From the NCBI RefSeq assembly GCF_029210395.1, contig NZ_JARGDP010000011.1, positions 1 to 64,000 of the forward strand: DNA of 64,000 nt, written 5' to 3'. Shown here piece by piece: positions 51,833 through 62,046 of this stretch. Position 1 is the first letter of the stretch. Each line of letters starts with the position of its first letter. A model generated the notes under the pieces. That model was given only the letters and a program-made list of their open reading frames with translations, was not told where the DNA came from and ran no database searches. Origin of the DNA: Petrocella sp. FN5 (lineage in GTDB: Bacteria; Bacillota; Clostridia; Lachnospirales; Vallitaleaceae). The position numbers were made by a program, and so were the translations under genes.

Positions 51833-52823
51833 CCCCTCCACCACGTGATATTACGATTTCGCCTGCATCTTCTAGTTTACGAATAATATTAACAATCTTC
51901 TGTTGGGCTTCCTCAACATCTTTTAAACGAATGGGTCCCATAAATTCCATTTCTTCTTTAATCATCGCTGCTAAACGCTTGGATAGATTATTGAATATAA
52001 CTTTTTGTACTTCTTCTCCTGAACCTTTTAAGGCTATGCCAAGTTCATTATTGTCGACTTCACGTAAGATTCTTTGAATCGAACGGTCATCCAAGGAGAG
52101 GATGTCTTCAAAGACAAACATCTTTTTACGAATCTCTTCTGCCAACTCTGTGTCTTCAATCTCAAGGGTTTCCATGATATGCTTTTCAGTACTTCGATCC
52201 ACGGAGTTTAATATCTGTACGATGGCATCTACGCCACCAACGATTGTAAAGTCTTGTGTCATCAGTGAGGATAGTTTTCTCTCTAGTACATCTTCCACAT
52301 CTTTGATAACATCCGGTGATGTTCTATCCATCTGTGCAATTCTCCTAGCTACATCAGCCTGTTTTTCCTGTGGTAATGCTGCCAAAACCATGGATGCCTG
52401 CTGAGGATTCAGATAGGATAGAATCAATGCTATTGTCTGATTATGCTCATCTTGAATGTAGTTAAGCAATTGTCCCGGGTCTGTTTTTCTGACAAACTCA
52501 AATGGTCTGACTTGAAGAGATGAAGTAAGTCTTCCAATAACTTCCATCGCCCGATCTGATCCAAGAGCTTTTTCAAGAAGTTCTTTTGCATAACCGATAC
52601 CACCTTCTGCAATATAGGACTGTGCTAAACAAATCTGATAAAACTCATTAATAATATTTTCTTTGTCCTTAGGTGATATTGCTCTTGTATTTGCAATCTG
52701 TAAGGTTAGTTCTTCGATTTCTTCTTCTTTTAAATGCTTGAAAATCATAGATGATTTTTCAGGACCAAGAGCTATGAGCAAAATTGCTGCTTTTTCAATG
52801 CCACGTTGCTGTTGACTTGCCAT
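51816..52823 (-). CDS. fliG: flagellar motor switch protein FliG
   Basis: A 335-residue rotor protein. It has N, middle and C domains with the EHPQ-like region (DEHNQTIALILSYLNPQQAS near 118) and the C-terminal torque helix with charged residues (FEDILSLDDRSIQRILREVD near 236). GGGAG lies seven bases before ATG 52823, which I prefer to the start seven codons earlier. It connects the MS ring to the C-ring and touches MotA. Confidence 0.97.
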   Translation of the reverse strand: MASQQQRGIEKAAILLIALGPEKSSMIFKHLKEEEIEELTLQIANTRAISPKDKENIINEFYQICLAQSYIAEGGIGYAKELLEKALGSDRAMEVIGRLTSSLQVRPFEFVRKTDPGQLLNYIQDEHNQTIALILSYLNPQQASMVLAALPQEKQADVARRIAQMDRTSPDVIKDVEDVLERKLSSLMTQDFTIVGGVDAIVQILNSVDRSTEKHIMETLEIEDTELAEEIRKKMFVFEDILSLDDRSIQRILREVDNNELGIALKGSGEEVQKVIFNNLSKRLAAMIKEEMEFMGPIRLKDVEEAQQKIVNIIRKLEDAGEIVISRGGGDEIIV

Positions 52824-52827
52824 CTTA

Positions 52828-54429
52828 TCACTCCCAATCCTCATTTAGCCAATTTCTTAAAAGCTGAGCCACTGCATCCGGATTTTCATCTACGAATTTT
52901 TCGATTTGAACCCTTGCTTCTGATTTTCCATCATATTCTATGGCTTCTAACTCGTCACCTACTTTTGTTGTCGTTAACATATCTTCAACCGACAATTCCG
53001 GTTCCACTTCCGTAATCTCCACCGGTTCTGTTCCTTTATAGACCGCATAGCCTAGTAATGCAATCATAAGTATAATTATGATAACCGGTATATAATCTGC
53101 CACCCTACTTTCTTCAATAGGTGTATCAACGAATACAGGTACTTCATAAGCCATTACAAATACTTCGTCAATATTAGAAGCATTGGCAATCAACTGTACA
53201 ATGTTGGGGTCTACTTCTACTGCATTTCTAATACTATTATCTTCTTGGTACTGTTCCCAAGTGGTGTCTTCTAACAAGCCTTGTTCTTCCAATAATGCCT
53301 GCCTATGATAAATATATTTGTTTAATGTTACCGTTACCGTCGAATCCTCCGGTATAATATTACCAATGCTTCTTACCGTATTGGTCACAGTTGAGTTCGG
53401 TACAAGGTCTTTATCCGAGATAAAGACTTCACTTTCAGAACCACCTCCACCGTCAATAGGATACGCTGGGGTGTCCGCATTGGTATCTGTCCCCGGTATG
53501 CCCCCTGCATCCGTTGAGGTACCTGTCGATTCATATATATATACTCTTGTTGGGTAAGGCTCTGTAGCCCCTTCAGCAATCGTATACACTTCTGATTGAC
53601 TACTGACACTATCAAAGTCTATCTTTAGATTCACCCCTACAACCGCGTCATCGTATTCGCCACGGGCCAGCAATAGACTTTCTATGGTGCTTTCATACTT
53701 GGCTTCATATGCATTTCTGTAATCCATATGTGAATTCAGACTTCCAAATATACTGCTATCATTGCTGCCGTTAAATAGTAGCTTCGCATTGGAATCCAAT
53801 ATTTTTATTTTATTAATGGATAAATTGTCAACAGCGGTTTCTACAAAAGAAGCTATCCCAAAAACCTGATCTTCAGTTAGTTCCCCGTTGGTTGTTAATA
53901 TAACCGATGCTGATGCTTCTTTTTCTTGTTGAAGCACAAAACGTTGGGTATCCGGCAAAACAATCTTAACCCTTGCCGATTTAACTTTGTCAATCAGCTC
54001 AATTAAACCACCAAGCTCATTTTCGAAGGCTAGTTGTTGCATCATGGCTCGATCGTCACTGCTTGTGGTCAAAGAAGTATCGAAAGCTTCCTTCCACCGA
54101 AAGGTCGTAGCTGACAATATGCCTTGCTCAAATAATAATAACTTGGCATCTTGGAACTTACGACTATCCACATATAAGGTCGATGCATTATCTTCATATC
54201 TATGGTCAATGTTATTGGCTTTTAGTATTTCCACCATTGCCGTCATTTGATCCGGTGTCACGTTTTCAGCATAAATTATCATGTTCGGTCGACTTAAAAT
54301 AACTGTTAAAACGACTAAAGCAGCTACACTTGCTAAAAAAATACCGATAATCTGTAATTTTTGAGTCCGTGTAAATTTATTCCAATACTCTGTAATCTGA
54401 TTGGAAAAATTTGTTATAAATTCAGGCAT
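52828..54429 (-). CDS. fliF: flagellar MS-ring protein FliF
   Basis: A 533-residue ring protein with a span near residues 26-46 and another near 445-465, and the YscJ-like ring-building domains between them. The C-terminal tail, VQIEKFVDENPDAVAQLLRN-WL, binds FliG. Family length. It is the first structure formed in assembly. Confidence 0.96.
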   Translation of the reverse strand: MPEFITNFSNQITEYWNKFTRTQKLQIIGIFLASVAALVVLTVILSRPNMIIYAENVTPDQMTAMVEILKANNIDHRYEDNASTLYVDSRKFQDAKLLLFEQGILSATTFRWKEAFDTSLTTSSDDRAMMQQLAFENELGGLIELIDKVKSARVKIVLPDTQRFVLQQEKEASASVILTTNGELTEDQVFGIASFVETAVDNLSINKIKILDSNAKLLFNGSNDSSIFGSLNSHMDYRNAYEAKYESTIESLLLARGEYDDAVVGVNLKIDFDSVSSQSEVYTIAEGATEPYPTRVYIYESTGTSTDAGGIPGTDTNADTPAYPIDGGGGSESEVFISDKDLVPNSTVTNTVRSIGNIIPEDSTVTVTLNKYIYHRQALLEEQGLLEDTTWEQYQEDNSIRNAVEVDPNIVQLIANASNIDEVFVMAYEVPVFVDTPIEESRVADYIPVIIIILMIALLGYAVYKGTEPVEITEVEPELSVEDMLTTTKVGDELEAIEYDGKSEARVQIEKFVDENPDAVAQLLRNWLNEDWE

Positions 54430-54475
54430 CGTGCCACTCCTTATCTTAAAACATCTTTAACTTTACACTGTAAAC

Positions 54476-54778
54476 TTATATTTGAATCCTCATAATTTCA
54501 TTATAGGCATCTAAAAGCTTGTTTCGCAATTGAACCGTATATTGAAGTGCTATACTTGCTTTTTCTTGGGCAACCATAACATCTGCTATATTATCTATCT
54601 TGCCAACTGCAAAATCCAGACTCATCTGATCCGCTTTTTTGGTTAAGTTGTTTGTACCTTCAATATTATTCATAGCTGCTTGAAATAATGCTTTAAATGG
54701 CGATTGCTCCTTAAAGTCTACTTCTTCTTTGCCTGATGCTAACAAGGATTGAATTTGATTTACCGGCTGGATATTCAT
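54476..54778 (-). CDS. fliE: flagellar hook-basal body adapter FliE
   Basis: A 100-residue protein joining the MS ring and rod. The C-terminal half, VMVAQEKASIALQYTVQLRN-KLLDAYNEIMRIQI, is the family signature. It follows flgC by ten bases and precedes fliF. Confidence 0.94.
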   Translation of the reverse strand: MNIQPVNQIQSLLASGKEEVDFKEQSPFKALFQAAMNNIEGTNNLTKKADQMSLDFAVGKIDNIADVMVAQEKASIALQYTVQLRNKLLDAYNEIMRIQI

Positions 54779-54788
54779 CTATCTCACC

Positions 54789-55232
54789 TTACCTTCCAAT
54801 ATTAAGGGCACTGGATATCATGGACTTAGATGCATTAAATGCTGTTATATTCGCTTCATATGACCGATTGGCTGATATCAAGTTGGTCATTTCCTCTATG
54901 GTATTGACATTTGGCATAGAAACATAACCTTCTTCATCTGCATCTGGATGAGATGGATCATAGGCTCTAATTGGGGGTTTATTGTCTTCTATGATCCTTG
55001 TGACTTTTACGCCTCCGTTAACCGAGTATTCATTTAAGTATTCATTTAACATGCCTTTAAAGTTGTTTCGACTTTGGATTTCTTCAAATACAACGGTTTT
55101 ACGACGATAAGGCTGACCATCTTCACCTCTGGTTGTGTTTACATTGGCAATATTCTGTGAAATCGTATCCATACGAAGTCTTTGAGCGGTCATCCCTGAA
55201 GCGCTAACATTCATTGAACCAAAAAATGACAT
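54789..55232 (-). CDS. flgC: flagellar rod protein FlgC
   Basis: A 147-residue proximal rod protein. The N-terminal rod block MNVSASGMTAQRLRMDTISQ-NIANVNTT and the C-terminal block MTNLISANRSYEANITAFNA are both intact. AGGAGG precedes ATG 55232. Confidence 0.96.
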   Translation of the reverse strand: MSFFGSMNVSASGMTAQRLRMDTISQNIANVNTTRGEDGQPYRRKTVVFEEIQSRNNFKGMLNEYLNEYSVNGGVKVTRIIEDNKPPIRAYDPSHPDADEEGYVSMPNVNTIEEMTNLISANRSYEANITAFNASKSMISSALNIGR

Positions 55233-55255
55233 GTAATCTCCTCCTTAATATTTGC

Positions 55256-55630
55256 CTAGCTATTCAAAACGCTTTTTATTCGACTGAAGTTATAGTTAAC
55301 TTGACTTATAAGGGCATTATAACGCAGTTGATTTTCCGCGAGATACCCCATCTCTGTGTCAATATCGACTGTGTTGCCATCAAGTCTAAAACTTGCAGCA
55401 CTCATATCTTGAATTTTTTTCGGTGTTATTCTCGATAAATCTTCTTGACTGATTTTTCTGTTTCCTCGCATAGCATCTCTTAAGTACGTCTCAAAAACCA
55501 CATCCTGCCTTTTATAGCCTGGTGTATCCACATTGGCAATATTGGCTGATATTGTTTCATTTCTAGCCCAAGTGCCTTGCATCGCTTTATTAATAATATC
55601 GGTTGTTTGAAAAAGTCGATTATTAATCAT
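55256..55630 (-). CDS. flgB: flagellar rod protein FlgB
   Basis: A 124-residue proximal rod protein and first gene of the fla/che operon. TWARNETISANIANVDTPGY near residue 20 is the rod signature. GGAG lies before ATG 55630. The operon promoter lies 70 bases upstream. Confidence 0.96.
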   Translation of the reverse strand: MINNRLFQTTDIINKAMQGTWARNETISANIANVDTPGYKRQDVVFETYLRDAMRGNRKISQEDLSRITPKKIQDMSAASFRLDGNTVDIDTEMGYLAENQLRYNALISQVNYNFSRIKSVLNS

Positions 55631-55702
55631 CGTTTCATCTCCAAATCCATTTTAATCTATGATTGGTTTTAATGTCATATATATTATCGGCACACACAAT
55701 AT

Positions 55703-55731
55703 ATTGTATCAGTTTATAGTCAAATATACAA
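55703..55731 (-). promoter_or_regulatory. SigA-type promoter of the fla/che operon
   Basis: -35 TTGTAT (55731-55726), 17-base spacer, -10 TACAAT (55708-55703) with the extended TG. RNA would start near 55696. No second strong promoter was seen in the gap after codY. Confidence 0.65.
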
Positions 55732-55752
55732 TCCATAGTTATCTGATTCCTC

Positions 55753-55778
55753 AAAAAAGGAGGCTGCACGCAACCTCC
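55753..55778 (-). terminator. terminator after codY
   Basis: GGAGGTTGC and GCAGCCTCC arms followed by TTTTTT on the minus strand, 13 bases past the codY stop. It separates codY from the fla/che operon. Confidence 0.85.
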
Positions 55779-55791
55779 CACTCGTTATCGC

Positions 55792-56559
55792 TTATATTTT
55801 TCCGATTTCGTCTAATAATAAGTCGTTTAATACTTTTATATATGTACCCTTCATTCCAAGGGATCTGGATTCAATCACACCGGCACTTTCAAACTTTCTT
55901 AGTGCGTTTACGATGACTGATCTGGTAATTCCAACGCGATCTGCTATTTTACTTGCCACCAGAATGCCTTCATTGCCTTCAAGCTCATTAAATATATGTT
56001 TGATGGCTTCTTGTTCTGAAAAGGATAAGGTACCTATAGCCGATTTGACAATACTGGTTTTTCGAATGGCTTCAGAGTTTTCATCATTGACAGACCGCAT
56101 TATTTCCAGCCCTACTACTGTAGCACCATATTCACCTAGTATTATGTCTTCGATGTCAAACATTTCTTCATTCCTATAGATAAAAAATGTGCCAAGCCGT
56201 TCCCCAGCAATATCAATAGGTACAATCATGCCAACAAATTTGGATGCACTAATGCGTTCACTGAATCCAAGGGTTGCCATGTTTACATTTTCTTTGGTAG
56301 ACAAAATATTCAACAAACGTTCGTTTAACTGTTCATCCACCAGTTCTCCAAGTTCGTCTGTAAGAAGCTCTTCTATATCATGGATACCATCTTTGGAATA
56401 AGATGCCAATAACTTACCTTTCTTACTAAGAACTAGACCGTTTGCATTTAGTATATCGCTCATCACTTCACAAATATCTGTGAATATGACCCTTTGTGTC
56501 CCAGTTTTCTGCAGTAGCTTGTTAATCTTTCTTGTTTTATCTAACAATTGAACGCTCAA
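55792..56559 (-). CDS. codY: GTP- and branched-chain amino acid-sensing repressor CodY
   Basis: A 255-residue global nutrient regulator. The N-terminal GAF domain (to about 155) binds branched-chain amino acids, and the C-terminal winged helix has ASKIADRVGITRSVIVNALR-KFESAG near 205. It begins with TTG 56559, with AGGAGG seven bases before it. It lies just upstream of the fla/che operon, as in many Firmicutes; a CodY box in the fla promoter was not found. Confidence 0.96.
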   Translation of the reverse strand: MSVQLLDKTRKINKLLQKTGTQRVIFTDICEVMSDILNANGLVLSKKGKLLASYSKDGIHDIEELLTDELGELVDEQLNERLLNILSTKENVNMATLGFSERISASKFVGMIVPIDIAGERLGTFFIYRNEEMFDIEDIILGEYGATVVGLEIMRSVNDENSEAIRKTSIVKSAIGTLSFSEQEAIKHIFNELEGNEGILVASKIADRVGITRSVIVNALRKFESAGVIESRSLGMKGTYIKVLNDLLLDEIGKI

Positions 56560-56589
56560 AGTTCTACCTCCTGATTATAGCCTGTATAA

Positions 56590-56618
56590 ATTATAGTACA
56601 AATTGCACACAAATTCAA
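56590..56618 (-). promoter_or_regulatory. SigA-type promoter of codY
   Basis: -35 TTGAAT (56618-56613), 17-base spacer, -10 TATAAT (56595-56590). The leader is about 24 bases. Confidence 0.75.
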
Positions 56619-56643
56619 GGTCTTATTTAACTATTTCAACACT

Positions 56644-58707
56644 TTATTCCTTTGACACAACATTCTTACATTCATCGTTGCTACACATTAATTTTTTGCC
56701 TTTATCAACCATTATTGCATTACATTTATCACATTTAACTGACGTTGGAAGGTTCCATGTCATAAAGTCACACTCCGGATTATGTTCACAGCCATAATAA
56801 CGTCGACCTTTTTTGGTCTTTTTGACCAGGACTTCACCACCGCACTTGTGGCATTCTACACCTTCAACTTTTTCAAGGATTGGTTTGGCGTTTCTACAGT
56901 CGGGAAATCCGGGGCAGGCTAAAAACTTGCCATAGCGACCCATTTTTATGACCATATTGCGTCCACATTTTTCACATATTATATCTGTTTCTTCATCTTT
57001 CAGTTCAATTTTCTCAATTTCTTCTTCTGCAATTTTTACCTTTTTTTCAAAATTAGGGAAAAAGTTTCTAAGTACGTCTTTCCATTCCATAGCCCCAATT
57101 TCTACATCGTCCAGCTGTTTTTCCATACTTGCTGTAAAGGTCACATCTATAACACCATCAAAGTAACTGCTGATCATTTCATTAACAATCTCACCTAATT
57201 CTGTTGGAAATAGCTGTTTGTTCTCTTTTGAAACATAACCTCTTGCCATAACTGTCGCTATTGTCGGTGCATATGTACTGGGTCTTCCAACACCATTTTC
57301 CTCCAAGGTTTTAACAAGACTTGCTTCTGTATATCTAGGCGGATGTTGAGTAAAGTGTTGCTCGTCTAACATCTCCATTTTTTTCAATTTGGATGTATCA
57401 TTTAATTTAGATATGGACTGCTTATCTTCTTTTTCTTCATCTTCTTTGTATACTTTCAAGAATCCGTCAAATAATTGAGTTGTCAATGCTGTTGTAAATC
57501 TGTAATTGCCTGCATCAATTTTTACAGACTTGACAATATTGATGGCCGGCATCATTCTACTGGACACAAATCGTCTCCAAATGAGATTATACAACTTATA
57601 CTGATCACGGCTTAATGATCCTTTTATCTCGTCCGGGCTAAGGTGTACATAGGAAGGTCTGATGGCTTCATGAGCATCTTGAACCCCTTCCTTTTTTTTA
57701 TTTTGACTATGGTCCCTATTGGCATATGTTTCACCATAATGTTCTATTATATACTCAATAACATTATTATGTGCTTCATCTGAAATTCTTGTTGAGTCCG
57801 TTCTCAAATAGGTAATCAATCCTATGGTGCCTTCATCCTTTATTTCAATACCTTCGTAAAGCTGTTGGGCAATTCTCATGGTTTTGATTGCTGTAAAGTT
57901 CAGTTTTTTTGATGCTTCTTGTTGTAAGGTACTTGTTGTAAATGGCAATACTGTTTTCTTTTTTCTTTCTTTTTCTAGTATTTGAGCTATTTTAAATGAT
58001 TTGCCTTTTAGTTCTTCTAATATATCTTTGACTTGTTTTTCATTTTTTAGCTCTACTTTTTCATCTTGGGTTCCATAGAACTTGGCTGTGAAGATATCTT
58101 TGGTTTCTTTGATTTCCAGTTTGGCGTCTAAGCTCCAATACTCTTCTGGAATAAAATCGTTAATCTCATGTTCTCGATCGCAAATCAACTTCAAGGTAAT
58201 TGATTGAACGCGTCCTGCACTTAGGCCTTTTCTTACTTTTTTCCATAGTACCGGGCTCATCTTATAACCGACTACCCTGTCTAGTAATCGTCGTGCCTGC
58301 TGTGCATCAACAAGATTCATATCAATTTCTCTTGCATTTTTTATAGAGTCTTTAACGGCATTTTTCGTGATTTCATTAAATGTGATTCTATAAGTACTTT
58401 TGTCTTCAAGCTTAAGAGAATGAAGTAAATGCCAAGATATGGCTTCTCCTTCTCGGTCAGGGTCAGTTGCAAGATAGACTTTTGTTGCTTTTTTAACTTC
58501 CTTACGAAGCTTAGCAAGTAGTTCCCCTTTGCCTCTTATGGTGATATATTTGGGCTCAAAGTCATTTTCAATATCAATACCTAATTGACTTTTTGGTAAA
58601 TCACGGACATGACCCATAGAAGCTTCTATCTTATAATTAGGTCCTAAAAATTTTTTAATTGTTTTAGCCTTTGCAGGCGATTCAACAATGACAAGGTTCT
58701 TGGCCAT
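56644..58707 (-). CDS. topA: DNA topoisomerase I
   Basis: A 687-residue type IA enzyme that relaxes negative supercoils. TOPRIM starts at VESPAKAKTI (residue 8), the active-site Tyr is in ITYLRTDSTRIS near 300, and the C-terminus has three zinc ribbons (CEKCGR, CHKCGG, CDKCNA). Length and zinc count are normal for Firmicutes. AGGAGG precedes ATG 58707. Confidence 0.97.
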   Translation of the reverse strand: MAKNLVIVESPAKAKTIKKFLGPNYKIEASMGHVRDLPKSQLGIDIENDFEPKYITIRGKGELLAKLRKEVKKATKVYLATDPDREGEAISWHLLHSLKLEDKSTYRITFNEITKNAVKDSIKNAREIDMNLVDAQQARRLLDRVVGYKMSPVLWKKVRKGLSAGRVQSITLKLICDREHEINDFIPEEYWSLDAKLEIKETKDIFTAKFYGTQDEKVELKNEKQVKDILEELKGKSFKIAQILEKERKKKTVLPFTTSTLQQEASKKLNFTAIKTMRIAQQLYEGIEIKDEGTIGLITYLRTDSTRISDEAHNNVIEYIIEHYGETYANRDHSQNKKKEGVQDAHEAIRPSYVHLSPDEIKGSLSRDQYKLYNLIWRRFVSSRMMPAINIVKSVKIDAGNYRFTTALTTQLFDGFLKVYKEDEEKEDKQSISKLNDTSKLKKMEMLDEQHFTQHPPRYTEASLVKTLEENGVGRPSTYAPTIATVMARGYVSKENKQLFPTELGEIVNEMISSYFDGVIDVTFTASMEKQLDDVEIGAMEWKDVLRNFFPNFEKKVKIAEEEIEKIELKDEETDIICEKCGRNMVIKMGRYGKFLACPGFPDCRNAKPILEKVEGVECHKCGGEVLVKKTKKGRRYYGCEHNPECDFMTWNLPTSVKCDKCNAIMVDKGKKLMCSNDECKNVVSKE

Positions 58708-58756
58708 AGTTATCCTCCTATAGATCTCTTAGTCCTCTTAGCGGTAAACTGCCAAG

Positions 58757-59893
58757 CTAGATGCCTTCACTTATGACTGCGTTTACTTTATTGCCTCTTG
58801 GATGATCTCGTATATAATATTTGTTTGGCAACTGTATGACAGCGCCTTTTATCTCAAGTTTGGTGAGTATAAATTGTAACTCATTCATGGACATCTCAAT
58901 TTGTCTTGCTATCTCGTCTATAAATACCGGGGCAAGACTTATACAAGAATATACTATTTTTTCCTTTTCTTCAAGTGTTTTTTCAATTTCATCAATAATT
59001 GTGTGTTTATTTGTTGAAAAAATTGAATATTCTTCAAGTATATCTTCTACTGAAAATACCGGTTTACCACCCATCCTAACAATGTTATTAGACCCTCTAT
59101 TGGTGCCGCCTAAAACATCTCCAGGTATGGCAAAAATATCTTTTCCATATTCAAGAGCAAAATCAACTGTAATGAGTGAACCGCTTTTTTCTCGCGCCTC
59201 TACTAAAAGTATGCCATCACTTAATGCACTAATTAAACGATTGCGCATAGGAAATAAACCCGGCCTTGGTACAACGTCTAAGCCATATTCTGAAATTACA
59301 CACCCATGCTTTTCTATATTTGTCATTAGGGATTCATTTTCTTTAGGGTAGCAAACATTGATTCCAGATCCTAATATTGCGCTTGTAAATCCGTTGCCTT
59401 TTAGAGCACCTATGTGACTGTAGCTATCTATGCCTCTTGCCATTCCACTAATAATGTTCACTTTATTGGTTGCTAGTTGTTCAGCATAATACTCAGCCAC
59501 CTTCCTTCCATAGGCGGTGCAGTTTCTAGAACCAACCATACCAATAGACAATGGATGTTCTATGAGCTTGCCTCTATAATACAGAACAAAGGGTGGGTCA
59601 AAAAGGCTAAACAGTTGTGTCGGATAGCCTTCATCCTTTATGGTTACATACTGAATGTTCAGCGCTTCTAGTCTTTTTTCATAGGCAATCAAGGACTTTA
59701 GGTCCCTTGCATCTAATAAGTTTTTCAAGTCTTTCTTATCAAATACAGGATGTTGCATACAAAGAGCTATTGCTTCTGACTTGGCATAATACAGCGTGTA
59801 TGGTGTTTTAAATGTATTAAGTAGAATCTTTAATTTCTTGTACCCAATACCGGGAATTCTTGTTATCCATAACCAATATTTTCTTTGACTCAT
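58757..59893 (-). CDS. dprA: DNA-processing protein DprA/Smf
   Basis: A 378-residue protein that loads RecA on incoming single-stranded DNA in transformation. An N-terminal HhH/SAM-like region, the Rossmann fold with GSRNCTAYGRKVAEYYAEQL near 117 and SGMARGIDSYSHIGALKG near 146, and a C-terminal winged helix are present. It begins seven bases after comM; topA follows, the standard clostridial order. Confidence 0.95.
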   Translation of the reverse strand: MSQRKYWLWITRIPGIGYKKLKILLNTFKTPYTLYYAKSEAIALCMQHPVFDKKDLKNLLDARDLKSLIAYEKRLEALNIQYVTIKDEGYPTQLFSLFDPPFVLYYRGKLIEHPLSIGMVGSRNCTAYGRKVAEYYAEQLATNKVNIISGMARGIDSYSHIGALKGNGFTSAILGSGINVCYPKENESLMTNIEKHGCVISEYGLDVVPRPGLFPMRNRLISALSDGILLVEAREKSGSLITVDFALEYGKDIFAIPGDVLGGTNRGSNNIVRMGGKPVFSVEDILEEYSIFSTNKHTIIDEIEKTLEEKEKIVYSCISLAPVFIDEIARQIEMSMNELQFILTKLEIKGAVIQLPNKYYIRDHPRGNKVNAVISEGI

Positions 59894-59900
59894 AAGACAC

Positions 59901-61439
59901 CTACCTATTCCAATATTTTCTATCTAGTGTTCTGTATTGTATGGCTTCTGCTACGTGATTTTCTCTGATGATATCTGATGCTTCCAAGTCTGCTATGGTT
60001 CTTGATACTTTAAGGATTCGGTGGTAAGCTCGTGCACTTAAACCCATTTTCTCAAAAGCAAACTTGACCATTTTCTTGCTTTCTTGATCCAAATTGCATA
60101 TTTTGTCGATGTCTGATGCGCCTAAGTGAGCATTATATATGATGCCTAGGTGCTTATGACGTTCTTCTTGGATGCTCTGAGACCTTAGAACCCTTTTCAT
60201 GATGTTTTCCGAACTCTCTGATAGGTCATGGTTACTTAAGGCCTCAAAATCTATTGTAGAGGCCTCCACATGTAAATCGATACGGTCCAATAGAGGACCA
60301 CTTATTTTGCTCAGATATCTTTTAATCTGCAAAGGCGTACAGCTACATTTTTCAACATCCGGATAATAACCACATGGACATGGGTTCATTGAACATACCA
60401 TCATGAATTTTGCCGGAAAATCTACCGTTCTATTCACTCTTGATATGGTTACTTCCCCTTCTTCTATTGGTTGTCTAAGAACTTCAATTACGTTTTTTTG
60501 AAATTCCGGTAACTCGTCTAGAAAAAGAACACCTTGATGGGCTAAAGATATTTCCCCCGGTTTTGGCAAAGCGCCACCGCCAATCAGTGCTGCATTGGAT
60601 ATGGTATGATGAGGCGATCTAAAAGGCCGTTTGACGATTAAAGATTCTCCATCTTTAATTTTTCCGGATACACTATAGATCTTGGTAATGTCAATGCTCT
60701 CTTCAAAGCTTAAGCCGGGCAGTATAGAGGGTAGTCTTTTTGCCATCATAGTTTTTCCGGCTCCAGGCGGCCCAATCATAATGACGTTGTGCATCCCTGC
60801 CGCTGAAACCTCTAATGCCCTTCTCACATTTTCTTGACCTTTGACATCCGAAAAATCATAATGATAGGTTGTCTTATCTCTACAAAACAGGGCCTTAATA
60901 TCTACGGTTGTAGGTTTGATAATGTGCATTCCCATTAAATGAGCCACAGCTTGTTTTAAATCATCAACACCTATGACCTTCATACCTGAAATGACGCCTG
61001 CTTCTTTTTTGTTGGCATTTGGCACCATACAATGGGTGAGGCCGGATTTGAAAGCCGAATGTACCATGGGCAGAACACCATTTACCGGTTTGACCTCACC
61101 GCTTAATGACAACTCCCCTAATATCAGCATGTCTTTGCAAGCTTCTAATAGTTCATTTTGTTTACAGGTTAATATGCCAAGCGCAATGGATAAATCATAA
61201 CCGGCCCCCTCTTTTCTCAGCTCTGCCGGTGCCAGATTAATGGTAATCCTCTCTGTTGGAAAATCAAACCCGGAATTCTTTAAGGCTGTTCGAACACGGT
61301 CAACGGATTCTTTGACGGCCGAATCCGGCATCCCTACAATATCAAACCTAGGGAATCCATTGGATATATCTACCTCTACATGAACCACATGTCCCTCGAC
61401 GCCTTGGAGGGCCGCGCTTAATACATGGTTGTACATCAT
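59901..61439 (-). CDS. comM: ComM/YifB-type AAA ATPase (Mg-chelatase-like)
   Basis: A 512-residue AAA+ protein. An N-terminal Lon-like S16 domain (about 1-170) is followed by the ATPase core with Walker A IGPPGAGKTMMAKRLPS near 220, Walker B GVLFLDELPEF near 302 and a zinc-knuckle-like CSMNPCPCGYY near 348. ComM drives branch migration in natural transformation. GGAGG precedes ATG 61439. It is paired with dprA. Confidence 0.94.
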   Translation of the reverse strand: MMYNHVLSAALQGVEGHVVHVEVDISNGFPRFDIVGMPDSAVKESVDRVRTALKNSGFDFPTERITINLAPAELRKEGAGYDLSIALGILTCKQNELLEACKDMLILGELSLSGEVKPVNGVLPMVHSAFKSGLTHCMVPNANKKEAGVISGMKVIGVDDLKQAVAHLMGMHIIKPTTVDIKALFCRDKTTYHYDFSDVKGQENVRRALEVSAAGMHNVIMIGPPGAGKTMMAKRLPSILPGLSFEESIDITKIYSVSGKIKDGESLIVKRPFRSPHHTISNAALIGGGALPKPGEISLAHQGVLFLDELPEFQKNVIEVLRQPIEEGEVTISRVNRTVDFPAKFMMVCSMNPCPCGYYPDVEKCSCTPLQIKRYLSKISGPLLDRIDLHVEASTIDFEALSNHDLSESSENIMKRVLRSQSIQEERHKHLGIIYNAHLGASDIDKICNLDQESKKMVKFAFEKMGLSARAYHRILKVSRTIADLEASDIIRENHVAEAIQYRTLDRKYWNR

Positions 61440-61479
61440 GATTCCTCCTTGCTTTTATATTTTCACTTTTATATTATCT

Positions 61480-61527
61480 CAAAAAAAGAAAGCTTTTGGT
61501 CCGCTGTAAGCAGACAAAAAGCTTTCT
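61480..61527 (-). terminator. terminator after nrdR
   Basis: AGAAAGCTTTT and AAAAGCTTTCT arms with extra inner pairs (TCTGC/GCGGA), followed by TTTTTTT on the minus strand. Confidence 0.9.
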
Positions 61528-61568
61528 AAATATATGATTATATTCTTGCTAAGGGTTGATTTATTTTC

Positions 61569-62024
61569 TTATTTTTCTTTGAGAATTTTCTTCAGTTCAT
61601 CCATAAACGTGTTGATGTCTCTAAACTCTCTATATATGGAGGCAAATCTTACATAGGCAACTTCATCTAAAGTTTTGAGACTTTCCATGACGATTTCTCC
61701 AACTTGACTGGAATCAATTTCCTTTTTCATGGCATTGTAGAGTTGGTTCTCAATATCATCTACCAGAGCATCAATGCTCTTCATGGCTACCGGTCTTTTG
61801 TGACAAGATCTTACCAAACCAGACATTAGCTTATCTCTAGAGTAAGGTTCTCTGGAGTTGTCTTTTTTAACAATAATGAGTGGCATACTTTCAACGGTTT
61901 CATAAGTTGTAAACCTTTTTTCGCAGTTCTCACATTGTCGTCTTCGCCTTATGGCGTTATTCTCTTCTGATGGTCTAGAGTCAATCACTTTGATACTTTC
62001 AGTACCACAATATGGACATTTCAT
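61569..62024 (-). CDS. nrdR: transcriptional repressor NrdR
   Basis: A 151-residue repressor of ribonucleotide reductase genes. It has the zinc ribbon CPYCG at residue 3 with CENC near 32, then an ATP-cone domain (REPYSRDKLMSGLVRSC near 57) that senses dATP and ATP. Usual length. It follows ftsZ and ends at a strong terminator. Confidence 0.96.
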   Translation of the reverse strand: MKCPYCGTESIKVIDSRPSEENNAIRRRRQCENCEKRFTTYETVESMPLIIVKKDNSREPYSRDKLMSGLVRSCHKRPVAMKSIDALVDDIENQLYNAMKKEIDSSQVGEIVMESLKTLDEVAYVRFASIYREFRDINTFMDELKKILKEK

Positions 62025-62046
62025 ACTCGATTCCCTTCTTCAAGCC

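Noticed and set aside
55631-55791. CodY box in the fla/che promoter
   Set aside because: No close match to AATTTTCWGAAAATT was found in this gap.
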